Assembly (NCBI GenBank): GCA_913055685.1
Contig: CAJXKC010000002.1
Span: forward strand, 124,001-188,000
Origin: an uncultured Flavobacteriales bacterium
Lineage (GTDB): Bacteria; Bacteroidota; Bacteroidia; Flavobacteriales; Schleiferiaceae
Direction of reading: 5' to 3'
DNA length: 64,000 nucleotides
Made by a program: the position numbers and the translations under genes. Of this stretch, positions 63,411 through 64,000 are shown one piece after another. Under the pieces are notes generated by a model. It did not search any database. It was not told the DNA's origin and saw only the letters and a program-made list of their open reading frames with translations. How positions within the stretch are numbered: the stretch's first letter is position 1; each line of letters opens with the position of its first letter.

Positions 63411-64000
63411 ATGGCAGAACAAGGAACCGCTTTGGGTTCAAACGAATTGATGGAGCTTGAAAATAAGCACGGCGCTCATAATTACCATCCCTTACCGGTT
63501 GTATTAGACCGAGGAGAGGGGGTATATGTGTGGGATGTAGAAGGTAAGCGTTATTATGACTTTCTTTCAGCTTATTCGGCGGTAAATCAAGGTCATTGTC
63601 ATCCTAGGATTATTGAAACCTTAAAGGAGCAAGCCGAAAAGATTACCCTAACCAGTAGGGCTTTTTACAATTCGAAGCTTGGAGAGTACGACAAGTACAT
63701 TACCGAATTATTTGGTTTTGATAAGGTATTGCCGATGAACACTGGGGCTGAAGCGGTAGAAACCGCCATTAAAATCTGCCGTAAATGGGCCCAGGAAACT
63801 AAGGGTTATCCTGAAGCCACCACTAAAATAATCGTCGCAGAAAATAATTTCCACGGCCGAACTACCACCATTATTTCTTTCTCAAACGATGAGGAAGCTC
63901 GTCGTGGTTTTGGCCCCTATACCCCAGGCTTTATTAAAATCCCATACGATGATATCGGTGCCTTAGAAGCGGCTTTGGAAGATGAACATGTTGCGGGCTT
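63411..64000 (+). CDS. rocD: ornithine--oxo-acid aminotransferase, cut by the window end
   Basis: The first 196 codons of a class III PLP aminotransferase; the rest lies outside the window. The N-terminal LENKHGAHNYHPLPVVLDRGEGVY, seen here in parts, with FLSAYSAVNQGHCHP and the MNTGAEAVETAIK block, matches ornithine aminotransferase (converts ornithine and 2-oxoglutarate to glutamate semialdehyde and glutamate) rather than acetylornithine aminotransferase. The PLP lysine is beyond the edge. The start at 63411 is the first ATG, 65 bases upstream of which lies the divergent rlmD start. Confidence 0.9.
   Translation, partial: MAEQGTALGSNELMELENKHGAHNYHPLPVVLDRGEGVYVWDVEGKRYYDFLSAYSAVNQGHCHPRIIETLKEQAEKITLTSRAFYNSKLGEYDKYITELFGFDKVLPMNTGAEAVETAIKICRKWAQETKGYPEATTKIIVAENNFHGRTTTIISFSNDEEARRGFGPYTPGFIKIPYDDIGALEAALEDEHVAG

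Overview
The window is a chromosomal stretch of a member of the Bacteroidota, most likely a marine flavobacterium-like organism (Flavobacteriales). The evidence is a green-type proteorhodopsin with its retinal-forming partner, type IX secretion (T9SS) C-terminal sorting domains on three secreted proteins, a TonB-dependent receptor, families typical of the phylum (DUF5723, DUF6952-like, DUF6095-like, TIGR02757), and repeated TAnnTTTG promoter boxes close to start codons. No phage, insertion sequence, CRISPR array or rRNA operon was seen. Coding density is high and genes of one strand often overlap.

Layout. 1-370 is non-coding and repeat-rich. 371-535 (minus) holds tRNA-Ser(GCT) and tRNA-Pro(TGG) joined end to end. 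866-2556 is the light-energy cassette: proteorhodopsin, then the beta-carotene cleaving enzyme that makes retinal, with a terminator hairpin between them. 2586-5696 is a copper cluster: a regulator fusing an HMA-like domain to an AraC helix-turn-helix, a P1B-1 Cu(I) ATPase and a small HMA chaperone. 5693-8085 (minus) carries an extradiol-dioxygenase-like protein, a Crp/Fnr regulator, a pentapeptide protein and a small membrane protein. 8256-13165 joins an aminotransferase, murB and an NqrM-like protein to a convergent symporter-apbE pair; the last parts suggest Na+-NQR maturation. 13223-17160 is recR with two glycosyltransferase-type membrane proteins. 17251-20002 is a 2-oxoacid dehydrogenase E2, a DnaQ-like exonuclease and a FAH-family enzyme.

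20093-24964 and 27842-31453 encode very large T9SS-exported proteins, one with about five MAM-like modules and one a subtilase; clpB lies between them. 31624-35929 is a tightly packed unit of a secreted PIG-L deacetylase, a 34-residue membrane microprotein and an SSS symporter. Then come a 53-residue lipoprotein, a TonB receptor, an SRPBCC/GyrI-like protein, guaA with a LysM/periplasmic-binding-like protein, a DUF2202 lipoprotein, a MoxR-type AAA/VWA pair, OsmC, a T9SS Asp-box protein, an XRE-S24 repressor, pirin and an OmpA/TPR/PD40 protein. 52814-56643 is an envelope operon (lipoprotein, DUF5723 outer-membrane protein, lipoprotein). The end holds rarA, a rhomboid protease, small enzymes, kdsB, rlmD and the start of an ornithine aminotransferase cut by the window edge.

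Themes. Energy and sodium biology recur: rhodopsin, two Na+/solute symporters, and NqrM-like plus ApbE. Envelope biogenesis is strong: murB, kdsB, glycosyltransferases, OmpA, lipoproteins and T9SS clients. Six convergent gene pairs overlap by exactly four bases at their stop codons, without a terminator between them, which is a clear architectural pattern of this region. All functional names are homology judgements from motifs read by eye; no database search was possible.
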